Assembly: GCA_025353725.1 (NCBI GenBank)
Contig: JANXOF010000012.1
Coordinates: forward strand, 62,001 to 126,000
Length of the DNA stretch: 64,000 nucleotides
Direction: 5' to 3'
Source of the DNA: Polyangiaceae bacterium
GTDB taxonomy: Bacteria; Myxococcota_A; Polyangia; Polyangiales; Polyangiaceae
Positions 35,894-44,955 of the stretch are shown here, in pieces. Both the position numbers and the translations under genes were made by a program. Below the pieces are notes generated by a model. That model saw only the letters and a list, made by a program, of their open reading frames with translations. It was not told the DNA's origin and did no database searches. The number at the start of each line of letters is the position of its first letter. The first letter of the stretch is position 1.

Positions 35894-36544
35894 TAGTTAC
35901 AGCCTCCTTGATATCATCCGACCGGCACGAGCGGACCGTCGATTCACTCAAGCACAAGCCATCGTTTTCGTGCCCTGAAGCGATGGAATTGACGTATGTT
36001 CTTTGCGCAACGTTTGGCATTCTCGTAATCTCGAGACGCCGAAGTTTCGAGGCTGCGGGCCCGTGAGCGAGCGCCCGTGAGCTAGCGCCCGTGAGCTAGC
36101 GCCCGGGTGCGAGGACGCGTGAGCGCCGTCGAGCACGGTGACCCTTGACTTTCGGATTAGGGACGGAGACCACCCGAGGGCTGCCCCGTTGCGACGAGGC
36201 CAGCGCTCGTCGGCGAGGAAGTCAACGACGCAACCCGACAACGGCAACTTGTCAAAGACCTGAGTCCTGTCGCGCAGCAAATCCAAGGAAGAGACGAATT
36301 CGCGCTAGCCGACTTGGAGGTCGAGCCAGGTAAGAAGGACCCGACGCTGCTCGTGCTGAATATCGCCCACGCTGCGATTCGCGCTCGCGGGTACATGTAC
36401 GGCGGAGCGAACGGCGAGGCCCCTGGCTTCAGGGTCGGCGTGAGCCCAGATTTCAATCGAAATCGAGAGCTGCGCTCGTCCGCCGGAGGCGGTCGCGTCA
36501 TTTGGGATGACCGGACCGCGAAGTACCGTGATAGGTCGCTCGCC
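35894..36544. other. Gene-poor 650-base stretch upstream of mscS
   Basis: No gene is confidently supported here. From about 36161 the frame of mscS remains open for roughly 128 codons up to the mscS ATG, with coding-like codons (ALVGEEVNDATRQRQLVKDL, then PTLLVLNIAHAAIRARGY). No ATG or GTG starts it, and the only usable start in frame is TTG 36314. It may be a decayed upstream gene or a real N-terminal extension. A 14-base tandem repeat lies at 36060-36101. Minus-strand frames here (for example 35948-36286) look less convincing. Confidence 0.4.
36060..36101. repeat. 14-bp tandem repeat, three copies
   Basis: Three consecutive 14-base units: cccgtgagcgagcg, then cccgtgagctagcg twice; the first differs at one position. 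A degenerate partial unit (cccgggtgcgagg) follows. The unit contains the near-palindromic gctagc. It lies in the gene-poor stretch before mscS. It could be a protein-binding cluster or a slippage product; nothing points to one or the other. Confidence 0.8.
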
Positions 36545-37375
36545 ATGGACTTTCATCAGGCCAACACTGCACTCGCGTTGCAGACGGCAATAGCTACGCT
36601 AACTTCTGTCCTCTTTAAAGTCGCGGGCGCGATTGTGCTCTACATTGGCGGTAGGTGGCTCATCGGCGTCGTCGCGCGTGCCGTGCAGCGAACCCTCGAG
36701 CGCCAAAAAGTTGACCCAACGATCCTTCGCTACCTCGGGACGGTCATCACGGTTCTGCTCAATATCGCGCTCGTTGTCTCAATTTTGGGCTTCTTCGGCG
36801 TCGAAACGACGACCTTTGCGGCGCTGCTCGCGGGCGCAGGGCTCGCTATCGGTACGGCATGGGGCGGGTTACTTGCGAACTTCGCGGCCGGCGCATTCAT
36901 CATCGTGCTTAAGCCCTTTAAGGTTGGCGACTTCGTGATGGCCGGAGAGGTCACCGGGACAGTGAGTCATGTTGGCCTTTTCATAACGACCTTAGATACG
37001 CCCGACAACGTTCAAACCTACGTTGGAAACAACAAGATTTTCTCGGGCACCATTCAAAACTACTCCGCAAATCCGGATCGTCGGGTCGACCTTGTGGCTC
37101 AGCTTCACCAGACGGTCGACGTTCACGATGCCATCGCGCGTTTGAAAGCAGCCCTTGCGAAAATCCCCAACGTGTCGACGACCATGGCGCCGTGCGTCGA
37201 AATTCTGAGCTTTTCGGACTTGGGGCCCGTGCTTGCCGTGCGCCCTTACGCTCATACCGACCACTACTGGCAGGTATACTTCGATACCAATAAAGTGATC
37301 GTCGAGGTCAGCGGTACCGCTGGTTATCCGGCTCCCGAGCGTCGCGTGTACGTAAACCACGTTGCCGCCGCGTAA
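36545..37375 (+). CDS. mscS: Small-conductance mechanosensitive channel, MscS type
   Basis: 276 residues from ATG 36545 (MDFHQANTALALQTAIATL), the size of E. coli MscS. It has three membrane helices, the third being the Ala/Gly-rich pore helix (LLAGAGLAIGTAWGGLLANFAAGAF), followed by the beta domain starting KPFKVGDFVMAGEVTGTV and a C-terminal alpha/beta domain. The heptameric channel opens under membrane tension and releases osmolytes on hypo-osmotic shock. An in-frame TTG at 36314 would lengthen it by 77 residues; the ATG matches the family better. An EEP-family gene follows 20 bases downstream. Confidence 0.93.
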   Translation: MDFHQANTALALQTAIATLTSVLFKVAGAIVLYIGGRWLIGVVARAVQRTLERQKVDPTILRYLGTVITVLLNIALVVSILGFFGVETTTFAALLAGAGLAIGTAWGGLLANFAAGAFIIVLKPFKVGDFVMAGEVTGTVSHVGLFITTLDTPDNVQTYVGNNKIFSGTIQNYSANPDRRVDLVAQLHQTVDVHDAIARLKAALAKIPNVSTTMAPCVEILSFSDLGPVLAVRPYAHTDHYWQVYFDTNKVIVEVSGTAGYPAPERRVYVNHVAAA

Positions 37376-37395
37376 CTCGAGCTAATGTGCGTCGT

Positions 37396-38190
37396 ATGCG
37401 TACCTTTCGGGCGGCCACACTAAACATCTGGAGTCGTTTTGGGCCGTGGGAGGCTCGGCTTATCGCGATTCGGTCAGGTCTCGCGACCCTCCTACCGGAC
37501 GTCATTGGTCTGCAAGAGGTCCTCAAGGTGCCAGGAATGGATCAAGCCGCGCTGCTCGGGGACGGCCTCGGTTACGACAATGCGTGGGGGTTGTCGTCGG
37601 AGAATCACGGTTTCCCCATCGGAAACGCGATTCTCTCGCGATGGCCCATCCTCCGTCGCGAAGTTTTCGTCCTTCCCGATGGTGGTAGCGACGAGCAGCG
37701 CAGTGTGCTTTTCGCCGAGCTCGACGCGCCATTCGGTCAAGTGCCTGTATTTTGCACACACCTCAACTGGCGGCTTGATCATGGCCACGTTCGACAACAG
37801 CAGGTCAAAGCGCTCGTCGGATTTGTCTCCCAACTCGCCCCGGAAGGCGCGTTCCCGCCGGTAGTGGTCGGCGATTTTAATGCCGAACCGGACTCCGACG
37901 AGATGCGCTACCTTAGGGGCCTTACGGAGTTGGGCGGCTCATCCGTGTACTTTGCAGACAGCTTTCTAGTGAGTGGAACGGGGGCGGGGACCACGTTTTC
38001 CAAGCGAAATCCTTTCGCTGAGCCGCTTCGAGAGCCCGAGCGACGGATCGACTACGTCTTCGTGCGCGGACCTGACGAGGCTCAGCGCGGTGAGCCCACG
38101 GACGCTCGGGTGTGTTTCGACGAAGCCTACGAGGGGACATTCCCGAGCGATCACTTCGGCGTGGTGACAACGGTGTCCGCCGGTCGTTGA
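37396..38190 (+). CDS. Endonuclease/exonuclease/phosphatase family hydrolase
   Basis: 264 residues from ATG 37396 (a GTG at 37387 is an alternative). The EEP fold is shown by RAATLNIWSRFGPWEAR, LPDVIGLQEVL (metal-binding Glu), CTHLNWRLDHG, VVVGDFNAEPDS (Asp-Phe-Asn), RRIDYVFVRG and FPSDHFGVVT (catalytic Asp-His). Members cleave phosphodiesters in DNA, lipids or nucleotides. Lacking a signal peptide, it is probably cytoplasmic. It is close behind mscS in the same orientation, but a functional link is not evident. Confidence 0.9.
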   Translation: MRTFRAATLNIWSRFGPWEARLIAIRSGLATLLPDVIGLQEVLKVPGMDQAALLGDGLGYDNAWGLSSENHGFPIGNAILSRWPILRREVFVLPDGGSDEQRSVLFAELDAPFGQVPVFCTHLNWRLDHGHVRQQQVKALVGFVSQLAPEGAFPPVVVGDFNAEPDSDEMRYLRGLTELGGSSVYFADSFLVSGTGAGTTFSKRNPFAEPLREPERRIDYVFVRGPDEAQRGEPTDARVCFDEAYEGTFPSDHFGVVTTVSAGR

Positions 38191-38257
38191 GGACATGCCT
38201 ACATGAACGCTTCGTAATCTCCACGACGGAGCGCTCGGGTCTTGTAGGCTAGCCGCC

Positions 38258-40105
38258 GTGCGTAGAGTTCGTAGGGCAAGGCAGCGCGGTGCCGCGTCGC
38301 TCTTGATTTCGCTCTCCCTATCGCTCCCGTTGTCGATGCTCGCGCCCGGGTTTGCGCGAGCGCAACGGCCCACGTCTCAAACGACGGAATACTCTTCTTA
38401 TGAAAAGGAGACGATAGCTCGCGCGCTGAAGGCCACCCGGCTCGTGATGGACTCAGCCCCCGAAGGCAAGATCGTAGAGCGCATCGATACACTGCGACTC
38501 GAAGTCCTGGAAGATCGTGACCCGATTCCTGAAAGGGTTATCGGGATCCCGGCGCGAAGCTTCCTCAATAGCCTTCATGTTCGGTCTCAGGACTTCGTCA
38601 TTCGGCGTGAGTTTCTCCTCAAGAAGGGTGAGCCGTTCGTACAGGTCTTGGCCGATGAGACCGCTCGGAACATGCGCTCGCGGATGCCGCTTCAAGTCTC
38701 GGTCGTCATCCTCGTACCGGTCAGAGGGTCGACGGCTGATAGAGTCGGCTTGCTTGTCATTACGAAAGATATATGGAGCCTGAGGCTTTCGTTCGACGTC
38801 GCGGCGACGGCGGGCGGGGTCGAAAAATTCCTCCTGGTGCCTCAAGAAACGAACCTCTTCGGCTTGCATCATACCGGGCAGGTTCGGATCGAATACCAGC
38901 CGGAGACCTACAGCTTCGGTGCAGGCTACAAGATTCCTCGCTTCGGCTCTTCGTGGGTTGGAGCGTCCACAGGGGCGAGCATCACGCTCAACCGGCGCAC
39001 TGGCGATGCGGAGGGGTCGGCGGCTTCCGTAGCGGTAGAACGCCCGCTTTATTCGACGCGCACGGAATGGGCTTGGGGCGCAGAGGCGAAGTACGCGGTC
39101 GGTGTGACACGTCGCTATGTGAATGCGAGCGTAGCCACCTTTGATTCTCGCGAGACCCCTGGCGTGCGCGATGCGATACCTAACCAATACAAGACTCGCA
39201 TTTTCGGAGCGTCCGTCGGGCTTACCCGATCGTTCGGGTGGGCTACCAAGACCAACGTGGGTTTGACGATGAACGCGGCCTCATCGAGCTGTGATACCAT
39301 CGGACTTGAGCGCTTTGACCCGAAAGCGGCGGCGGACTTTGTACAGCGGATTGTCCCCGTGTGTGAATCGCGAGTCTATCCTGCTCTGTCATGGACCACG
39401 TTTGCAAATAGCTACTTACGGACGCTAGAGATTAATACGCTAGCGCTTCAAGAGGACTACCGACTTGGCCACACGTTGAGCGCCTCAGTCTACGCGGCGC
39501 CTAAAGCGATTGGGTCTTCACGCGACCTCGTTGGGTTCAGTGCAAGCGCGGGCTACGGAATCGCGATGGGCGATGGGCTAACAGCCGCGAGTTTATCGAC
39601 GTTCGGGGAACAGGATCTCGAGACTGGACGACTCACGGACGCGTCGGTAAGTGGCGGGCTTACGGTCGTGACGCCGCGAATTGGATTCGGCCGTCTTGTC
39701 ATGAACGCGACGTTCGTGAACCGCTACCAGAACTATCTTCGCGCAAGGACCATCACTGGCGGCGACGATCGCCTCCGCGGATACCCATCCAACTTTTTTT
39801 TCGGGAAGGACGCTCTTTTTTACAACCTCGAGTTTCGGACCAAATCGGTTGAAATCCTGAAGTGCGCAATCGGGGGAGTCGCCTTTTTCGACGCGGGAGA
39901 CGCGGCCCAAGGCTTTGACGCGCTGCGCGCAAAACAGTCCTTGGGACTCGGCCTTCGCGCACTCTTTCCGCAGGTCAATCGTCTCGTCTTTCGCGCCGAT
40001 CTTGCGTTTCCGCTGAAGCGTGGTCCGTTTCCGGAGACCGGCGTGACGAGCCCCGTGGACCCCGTGGGGTTCTTTTTCTCCGTGGGTCAAGCGTTCGGAC
40101 CGTAG
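38258..40105 (+). CDS. Outer-membrane surface-antigen (D15/BamA-like) protein
   Basis: 615 residues from GTG 38258. A basic start and a hydrophobic segment (LLISLSLSLPLSMLAPGFARA) form a signal peptide. A POTRA-like region follows at about 100-180: DFVIRREFLLKKGEPFVQVL, then LQVSVVILVPVRG, then LLVITKDIWSL. The remaining ~420 residues alternate as in a barrel (QVRIEYQPETYSFGAGYKI, LGLGLRALFPQVNRLVFRAD) and end near FFFSVGQAFGP. Only one POTRA-like repeat is clear, against five in BamA, so it is a relative such as a TamA- or patatin-barrel-type protein rather than BamA itself. It may insert or secrete other proteins. Confidence 0.75.
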   Translation: MRRVRRARQRGAASLLISLSLSLPLSMLAPGFARAQRPTSQTTEYSSYEKETIARALKATRLVMDSAPEGKIVERIDTLRLEVLEDRDPIPERVIGIPARSFLNSLHVRSQDFVIRREFLLKKGEPFVQVLADETARNMRSRMPLQVSVVILVPVRGSTADRVGLLVITKDIWSLRLSFDVAATAGGVEKFLLVPQETNLFGLHHTGQVRIEYQPETYSFGAGYKIPRFGSSWVGASTGASITLNRRTGDAEGSAASVAVERPLYSTRTEWAWGAEAKYAVGVTRRYVNASVATFDSRETPGVRDAIPNQYKTRIFGASVGLTRSFGWATKTNVGLTMNAASSSCDTIGLERFDPKAAADFVQRIVPVCESRVYPALSWTTFANSYLRTLEINTLALQEDYRLGHTLSASVYAAPKAIGSSRDLVGFSASAGYGIAMGDGLTAASLSTFGEQDLETGRLTDASVSGGLTVVTPRIGFGRLVMNATFVNRYQNYLRARTITGGDDRLRGYPSNFFFGKDALFYNLEFRTKSVEILKCAIGGVAFFDAGDAAQGFDALRAKQSLGLGLRALFPQVNRLVFRADLAFPLKRGPFPETGVTSPVDPVGFFFSVGQAFGP

Positions 40106-40192
40106 GACGCCCAGTCGTACTCCTGCCGACGACCAAGGGGCTTCGATGACCACGTCACACGTTGAAAGGACCGGCGTGTAAGGTGAGTGGAT

Positions 40193-41677
40193 ATGGCTGA
40201 ACGAATTCTCGTGTGGCACCGTCTCGATCTGCGCGTTACCGACCATGCTCCGCTCGCCACCGCCTGTCGCGACGGCGCCGAAGTTGTCGCGCTGTACGTC
40301 TTCGACGAGCGGCAGTTCACGGCAACGCCTGAAGCGGTTGCCAAAACGGGAGCTTTTCGTACTCGTTTCTTGCTCGAAACTGTCGAAGCGCTTCGCCTAG
40401 CCTACCGTGTGCTGGGCTCAGACCTCATCGTTCGCAGGGGGCGAACTGAGGAGCTTGTTTCGGCGCTCGTCGATGAGCTTGCGGTCGACCGAGTCTACTT
40501 CCATACGTATCCGACCAGCGAAGAGCTTGCGGTGGAGCGCGCGGCCGTGTCGCGGTTGCGGGTGCCCTACCGCAGTTGGTGGGGACATACGCTGTACGCG
40601 CTCGAAGACCTCCCTTTCGAGATTGGCGCGTTACCGGAAGTTTTCACAAACTTTCGTAAAGTCGTCGAAGGAGGCTGTGCCGTTCGCGCACCCATCGCTG
40701 CGCCCGTTCACATTCGAGCGTTACGTACGAACGTAGGGACAGACCGTATTCCGTCGATCGAGGACTTAGGTGTTACGCCTCCCGAAGTCGACCCTCGTGC
40801 GGTCCTTCTTTTCAAGGGTGGCGAGCTCGAGGGAAAGGCTCGATTGTTCGAATACATATGGAAAAAAGATTGTTTGAAGAGCTACAAAGAAACGCGTAAC
40901 GGGCTTTTGGGGCCTGACTACTCGTCGAAATTGTCACCGTGGTTGGCCCACGGTTGCGTGTCTCCGCGGTCCGTCTATGCCGAAATAAAGCGGTACGAAG
41001 CGGAGCGCGTCAAAAACGATTCGACCTATTGGCTCACCTTCGAGCTGCTCTGGCGCGACTACTTTGCTTTCATCGCGTCGAAGCACGGCACAAAGCTCTT
41101 TCGGGCTTCTGGTCTTCGGGGGATTGTACTTCCATGGACACACGATCGCATTAGCTTTGGCCTCTGGTGTCGCGGAAAGACGGGCTTTCCGCTAATCGAC
41201 GCCAATATGCGCGAGCTTTCCGCTACGGGGTTTATGTCAAATCGCGGACGCCAAAACGTTGGCAGCTTTCTTACGAAAAACCTCAGCATCGATTGGCGTT
41301 GGGGCGCCGCATGGTTCGAGTCGCTGCTGGTCGATTATGACGTCGCGAGCAATTGGGGAAATTGGAACTATACGGCTGGCGTGGGCAATGACGCCCGTGG
41401 GTTTCGTTTTTTTAACACGGAAAAGCAAGCGAAAGACTACGACCCCGAAGGTCGTTATGTAAAGACGTGGTTACCTGAGCTCGCGGCCATTCCCGCGGAC
41501 CGCGTGCACAATCCTAGTTCGCTGAGCGCAGCAGACCAGCAGCGGTTTGGAGTGCGGATGGGTAGTGACTACCCAAACCCGATGCTCGACCTCTTCAAGT
41601 CTGCCGCGGAAAATCAAGAACTCTACGAATCCGCCGTGACGCGAGTGACGAAAGCCGTTCGGGGTGGGCATGCCTGA
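40193..41677 (+). CDS. DASH-type cryptochrome/photolyase
   Basis: 494 residues from ATG 40193 (MAERILVWHRLDLRVTDH). The N-terminal photolyase alpha/beta domain is followed by the FAD-binding helical domain. Diagnostic DASH features are DANMRELSATGFMSNRGRQN, FLTKNLSIDWRWGAAWFESLLVDYDVASNWGNW with the next residues N-Y, and GVGNDARGFRFFNTEKQAKDYDPEG. Family members bind FAD and often MTHF and repair cyclobutane dimers in single-stranded DNA under blue light; some act as light sensors. It is convergent with lon. Confidence 0.95.
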   Translation: MAERILVWHRLDLRVTDHAPLATACRDGAEVVALYVFDERQFTATPEAVAKTGAFRTRFLLETVEALRLAYRVLGSDLIVRRGRTEELVSALVDELAVDRVYFHTYPTSEELAVERAAVSRLRVPYRSWWGHTLYALEDLPFEIGALPEVFTNFRKVVEGGCAVRAPIAAPVHIRALRTNVGTDRIPSIEDLGVTPPEVDPRAVLLFKGGELEGKARLFEYIWKKDCLKSYKETRNGLLGPDYSSKLSPWLAHGCVSPRSVYAEIKRYEAERVKNDSTYWLTFELLWRDYFAFIASKHGTKLFRASGLRGIVLPWTHDRISFGLWCRGKTGFPLIDANMRELSATGFMSNRGRQNVGSFLTKNLSIDWRWGAAWFESLLVDYDVASNWGNWNYTAGVGNDARGFRFFNTEKQAKDYDPEGRYVKTWLPELAAIPADRVHNPSSLSAADQQRFGVRMGSDYPNPMLDLFKSAAENQELYESAVTRVTKAVRGGHA

Positions 41678-41693
41678 GCATACCCAAGGCTCC

Positions 41694-44132
41694 TTAGGTA
41701 ACGTCGGGTCGCTCCAGCGGGGCGTGGCGTGCGGAGGTGCCGAAGACTGAGGGCATATCACTGGGGGTTGCTTCGAGTGCGTACTCAAGGACTTGGCTCA
41801 TGTCATCGACGAGGAAGAACTCGAGGCCATCGCGCACCTCGATCGGGATGTCGTCGAGATCTGCGCCACACTTGCGAGGTAGGATAACTCTCTTGATGCC
41901 TGCACGGTGCGCGGCCAGCACCTTGGCTTTGATGCCGCCGACGGGTAGTACCCTGCCGCGGAGTGTGGCTTCACCGGTCATCGCGGTATCCGAGCGGACG
42001 CGTCTACCCGTGAAGAGGGAGACGAGCGCGGTGAAGATGGTCACACCCGCGCTTGGACCGTCTTTCGGTATTCCGCCCGCTGGTACGTGGATATGAATGT
42101 CTTGATCCTCGATGACTTGGGGGCGTATGCCCAGCTGCTCGGCGTGGCTCCTGACGTATGTGAGAGCTGCTCGCGCAGACTCCTTCATGACGTCACCGAG
42201 TTGTCCCGTGATCTCGACGTGGCCCTTGCCTGGCATTCGCGAAGTTTCGATAAAAAGAATCGAGCCGCCAAAGGGAGTCCACGCGAGACCGGTGGAGATT
42301 CCGGACATCGAGGTGTGTTCCGATACTTCACGCTCGAACTTTGGCTTTCCTAAGCGCTTGAGAAGGTCGGATTCGCCGATCGCGATAGGCTTGAGGGGGG
42401 TCGAGTCGTCTAGCGCGACGTCTGCTTCCTGGGTTCTCGCGACATCGAGCGCTGCGCCTCGACATAGCTTTTTGATCTCGCGGTCGAGCTGGCGTACGCC
42501 GGCTTCGCGCGTGTAATCGCGCACGATGGCCGTGAGTGCGTCGTCATCAATAAGGAGCTTCCCCTCCGCGACGCCATGTTCTTCCGTGCGCTTCGTGATG
42601 AGGTGCTTCCTTGCGATCTGCACCTTCTCGTCGGGTGTGTATCCGGCAAGTTCGACGATCTCGAGACGATCGCGGAGGGGAGCCGAGATGGTCTCCAGCG
42701 TATTGGCGGTGCAGATGAACATGATCTCCGAGAGGTCGAACGGCAGTTCGAGATAGTGGTCGGTGAAGGTTCTGTTCTGCTCGGGATCCAAGACTTCGAG
42801 AAGAGCGGACTCGGGCGAGCCAGCCCAACCGGTACCAAGTTTGTCGATTTCGTCGAGGAGCACGACCGGATTGTTCACTTTCGCTTTACGCAGCGCGTTT
42901 AGAATTCGCCCGGGAAGGGCGCCTACGTACGTCCGGCGGTGGCCTCTAACCTCCGCTTCATCGCGCACGCCTCCGAGTGCGATGCGTACGAACGGGCGAC
43001 CGGTGGCGTCGGCAATCGACTGTCCGAGCGAGGTCTTACCGACCCCCGGAGGGCCGACCAAGCAGAGGAGTGTGCCCGTTCCTTTGGTGCCCGCGAGCCT
43101 CTGTACCGCGACGTGCTCGAGGATTCGCTTTTTGATATCGTCGAGGCCGAAGTGGTCCGCGTCGAGGTGGCGTTCAATGACGTCGATGTCGGCGGAGGCC
43201 TCCGCGCGTTTCGACCACGGAAGGTCCGCGATGAGTTCGAGGTAATTCCGTATGACGTGCGTCTCAGCGCCTTGGCCGCCCATCGATTCGAGTCGCTTAA
43301 GCTCGCGATCGGCGACCTTGCGTGCTTCTACAGGGAGGCCAGCGTCGTCAAGACGCTTGCGGAGTGCATCGAGTTCCCCGGCGCCGCTTTCGCTGTCGCC
43401 GAGCTCTTTGCGGATGGCGCGCATCTGCTCCCGAAGGACATGCTCACGCTGGTTCTTCCCGAGCTCGCGCTTCACCTCGTTTTCGATCGTAAAGCGAACT
43501 TCGGCTTGCGCTTTGGCTTCGGCTATCCGTGTGACGAGAAGGCGGATTCGCGCCGCGACCACGGGTTCGCCGAGGATCTCAATTTCGCCTTCGACAGAGA
43601 GCTGGAGCAGCGCCGCGACCCGGTCGGCAAACGCGGACGGGTGTTCTTCGTCCAGCTCGAGTTGTGCGAGCGCGCCGCCTGCCTCCCGAACGAGTGTTTT
43701 CACCTCGGCGCTCAACGCGCGAGCAAGCTCCTTCGCCTCGATGGCGTCCTCGGCCTGGTCCTTGATGTGCGTGACATCGGCTTTGTAGAACGCTCCTGTC
43801 CCGTCGATGGCGTCGAGTCGAGCGCGCCCAAGGCCTTCAAGGGACAACTCATACTCGCGCTCACTGCGACGGTTGACGTGCTTTACGCGAGCGAATGTGC
43901 CGAAAGGATAAACATCACTCAAGCCGAGCTCTGAAACGCGTGGATCGCGCTGCGTTAGAGTGACGATGACATCGCCCGGGTGAAGATCCCGTACCAGCGC
44001 GAGCGAGCGCGGGCGGCCGACGGCGAAGCTCAACGTCGCGCCCGGAAGAAGAACGCCTGTACGCAGCGGTAAAACCGAAACGGAATTAATCGGCACGGGG
44101 GCGCCGTCGAAGAGCATTGGCGTAGTAGGCAT
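41694..44132 (-). CDS. lon: ATP-dependent Lon protease
   Basis: About 812 residues from ATG 44132; an ATG at 44237 would add 35 residues of low conservation. The N-terminal substrate domain (SVLPLRTGVLLPGATLSF) is followed by the AAA+ module with Walker A GPPGVGKTSLGQS and Walker B VVLLDEIDKLG. The proteolytic domain has the catalytic Ser in PKDGPSAGVTIFTAL and the catalytic Lys in GGIKAKVLAAHRAG. Lon degrades misfolded and short-lived regulatory proteins in the cytoplasm. The tetR gene upstream is on the same strand, 140 bases away with this start. A GGAG-like ribosome site lies about 12 bases before this ATG. Confidence 0.96.
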   Translation of the reverse strand: MPTTPMLFDGAPVPINSVSVLPLRTGVLLPGATLSFAVGRPRSLALVRDLHPGDVIVTLTQRDPRVSELGLSDVYPFGTFARVKHVNRRSEREYELSLEGLGRARLDAIDGTGAFYKADVTHIKDQAEDAIEAKELARALSAEVKTLVREAGGALAQLELDEEHPSAFADRVAALLQLSVEGEIEILGEPVVAARIRLLVTRIAEAKAQAEVRFTIENEVKRELGKNQREHVLREQMRAIRKELGDSESGAGELDALRKRLDDAGLPVEARKVADRELKRLESMGGQGAETHVIRNYLELIADLPWSKRAEASADIDVIERHLDADHFGLDDIKKRILEHVAVQRLAGTKGTGTLLCLVGPPGVGKTSLGQSIADATGRPFVRIALGGVRDEAEVRGHRRTYVGALPGRILNALRKAKVNNPVVLLDEIDKLGTGWAGSPESALLEVLDPEQNRTFTDHYLELPFDLSEIMFICTANTLETISAPLRDRLEIVELAGYTPDEKVQIARKHLITKRTEEHGVAEGKLLIDDDALTAIVRDYTREAGVRQLDREIKKLCRGAALDVARTQEADVALDDSTPLKPIAIGESDLLKRLGKPKFEREVSEHTSMSGISTGLAWTPFGGSILFIETSRMPGKGHVEITGQLGDVMKESARAALTYVRSHAEQLGIRPQVIEDQDIHIHVPAGGIPKDGPSAGVTIFTALVSLFTGRRVRSDTAMTGEATLRGRVLPVGGIKAKVLAAHRAGIKRVILPRKCGADLDDIPIEVRDGLEFFLVDDMSQVLEYALEATPSDMPSVFGTSARHAPLERPDVT

Positions 44133-44272
44133 AGAGGTGATCGTCTCCAAAGGGCGAGAACGAGACCCGTTCGCACGACCGTTCGCGTGAACAAGACTTC
44201 GTTCGGTGACCCGTGAATGAAAGCTAAGTTGCTTCATTCATCCGTCAACTCGGCTTCTGTGATCGCGTGCGG

Positions 44273-44887
44273 TTAGCGCCCTGCGCGCGAGGTCAAGCCG
44301 AGCAACAGCAGGTTGCACATGTCGTAAGCCGTCCGACGCGCCTCGACCTTTGTAAGCTCGAAGACCCAAGGTGGAGAGAGCGTCGCGTACGCGCGCTGCA
44401 CGAGCGCGACCGCACGGTTTAGGTCCGCCTCCGCGAGCTCGCCTCGCTCTTTCGCCTCCTCAAGCACCTGACGGAGTAGCTCGGCTTCGTCGGCTCGAAA
44501 CCTCGCGTGAACCGCGCGCACGGCGCCGCTCGAACAGTGGACGAGCTCGCAGGCGTGTTCTCCTTCATCCGCGACGTCCAAAAACGTAGCGACGCGCGTC
44601 TCGAGAACGCCCCTCAACCGTTCGGAAAGGGACTCGTCGGCGCGTGCTTCTGCGACCGCGCGCATGGCTTCGAGCACGCGGTTGTGGGCCGAAGCCGAGA
44701 GCTCTTCGACGATGGCGTCCTTCGATGCGAACACGAGGTAAAAGGTCCCGACTCCCATTCGCGCCTCGCGCGCGATGTCGGCGATGGTGGTTTTGGCAAA
44801 TCCGTAGTGGCGAAAGAGGCGCGCGGCGCACTCGATGATCAAGGTGCGCCGCTCGTTATCGTTCTCGTGGGGGGGAGCGCCGCGCAT
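44273..44887 (-). CDS. TetR/AcrR-family transcriptional regulator
   Basis: 204 residues. The N-terminal helix-turn-helix is clear: RRTLIIECAARLFRHYGFAKTTIADIAREARMGVGTFYLVFASKD. The C-terminal ligand domain is diverged, as usual. TetR members mostly repress nearby genes and respond to small molecules. The neighbours are the methylmalonyl-CoA mutase subunit (69 bases upstream on the same strand) and lon downstream; regulation of the mutase gene would be plausible but is not shown. ATG 44887 is the start. Confidence 0.92.
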   Translation of the reverse strand: MRGAPPHENDNERRTLIIECAARLFRHYGFAKTTIADIAREARMGVGTFYLVFASKDAIVEELSASAHNRVLEAMRAVAEARADESLSERLRGVLETRVATFLDVADEGEHACELVHCSSGAVRAVHARFRADEAELLRQVLEEAKERGELAEADLNRAVALVQRAYATLSPPWVFELTKVEARRTAYDMCNLLLLGLTSRAGR

Positions 44888-44955
44888 TGTGCCGCTTGAG
44901 AGCTTATCATGAACGGTGAGCTCTTCGGTTCACACGCGGAGCCCGACGCAGTTCG

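Noticed and set aside
35948-36286. 112-codon minus-strand frame before mscS
   Set aside because: It runs through the 14-bp repeat and has no domain or good start; the plus-strand frame here is at least as coding-like.
42939-43934. Long open frame on the plus strand opposite lon (331 codons)
   Set aside because: It is a high-GC shadow of lon; the translation has no recognisable family and the lon frame has full domain structure.
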